From Ianthella basta (taxonomy: Eukaryota > Porifera > Demospongiae > Verongiida > Ianthellidae): a stretch of 64,000 bases of DNA. The translations under genes were made by a program, and so were the position numbers. Within the stretch, counting starts at the first letter, position 1, and every line of letters starts with the position of its first letter. The notes under the pieces are model-generated. The model made no database searches. It saw only the letters and a list, made by a program, of their open reading frames with translations, and was not told the DNA's origin. Location: positions 9,416,143-9,480,142 of the forward strand of contig OZ025868.1 of assembly GCA_964019415.1 (NCBI GenBank), given 5' to 3'. Positions 63,534 through 64,000 of this stretch are shown piece by piece.

Positions 63534-64000
63534 CTGTGGAGGGCACAGTGATAAAATATAGCCTGGGCTATGTGCATTTGTGTTGTTCATAGGAAGTAAT
63601 TAATTATGCGAGTGAGACACTGGCAATCAAACAATCAGTGAGGTGTGGGATGTTTTATCCCAAGGAAGAGTCCCTACCACTAAACTATAATAGCTTTTTC
63701 CAGCTGAGGAAGATCATGAAACATCTTGCATATTCCTCAATATTTGAATACCAGCTGCTAAATTATCATTACAGCTAATTACTCCAATAGAGCTATGAGA
63801 CTGAAAGACTTAAATCATGCATTGGCAACATCTAGACATGATGGGACTCTATTAGATACTGGGATGTGTTAGAGTCTCGCAACACTTTACTGAAGAATAC
63901 TCAAGGTCAATTGTACTTTGTAAAGTTCAGGATAATTATAGGGATTTTAGTCTGGTGTGGTCAGCCCCTTTCCTTACTGCAGCTGGCAGTTCCTTTCTTC
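63534..64000 (-). other. Gene G intron or 5' flank at window edge
   Basis: No FN3 exon or other coding sequence is recognised here; the next upstream exon should lie outside the window. Confidence 0.4.

Overview
The window looks like nuclear DNA of an early-branching animal, most plausibly a marine demosponge (inference). Genes are split by short GT-AG introns and are closely spaced. Two classes dominate: type I receptors built from Ig-like and fibronectin III (FN3) exons with phase-1 borders, and a 13-exon sulfatase that aligns along its whole length with animal GALNS. The spaces hold CA/GT microsatellites, foldback (MITE-like) elements and decayed retroelements. I saw no prokaryotic features, tRNA, rRNA or CRISPR array.

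Layout. 1-3236 (+): 3' part of an Ig/FN3 transmembrane receptor (gene A). About 4300-5205: 5'-truncated LINE. 5510-12226 (+): complete paralogous receptor of 742 aa (gene B). 13903-14853, 15494-16429 and 27058-27990 (+): three intronless copies of a multipass, tryptophan-rich, TspO/MBR-like membrane protein. Three GALNS-like sulfatases lie on the minus strand: a broken copy L (17672-23290), an intact copy M (29220-39952, 517 aa) and an intact, more divergent copy R (40542-48854, 515 aa). L and M each sit 3'-to-3' with a TspO-like gene, so [TspO-like + GALNS] was duplicated as one block. 50854-56919 (+): small receptor with one Ig-like domain, one cysteine-rich FN3-like domain, a membrane span and a tail with an ITIM-like motif (gene F). 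57919-58167 (+): kinase N-lobe fragment. 59295-63533 (-): five FN3 exons of a gene that runs off the right edge (gene G).

How the genes may work together. The sulfatases should be lysosomal or secreted enzymes acting on sulfated glycans. The Ig/FN3 receptors are suited to adhesion or recognition: A and B end in class I PDZ-ligand motifs and F carries a possible phosphotyrosine inhibitory motif. Four such genes in 64 kb suggest a receptor neighbourhood; a role in self/non-self recognition is only a hypothesis. The sulfatase block shows duplication history in detail: a breakpoint carrying a stray TspO-like promoter, a 41-bp minisatellite grown from few to 14 units, a splice donor that became a CA/TG microsatellite, and sequence patches that look like gene conversion.

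Limits: exon borders were placed by eye from splice consensus, reading phase and paralogue comparison. Family names rest on recognised motifs, not on searches. No percent identities were computed.
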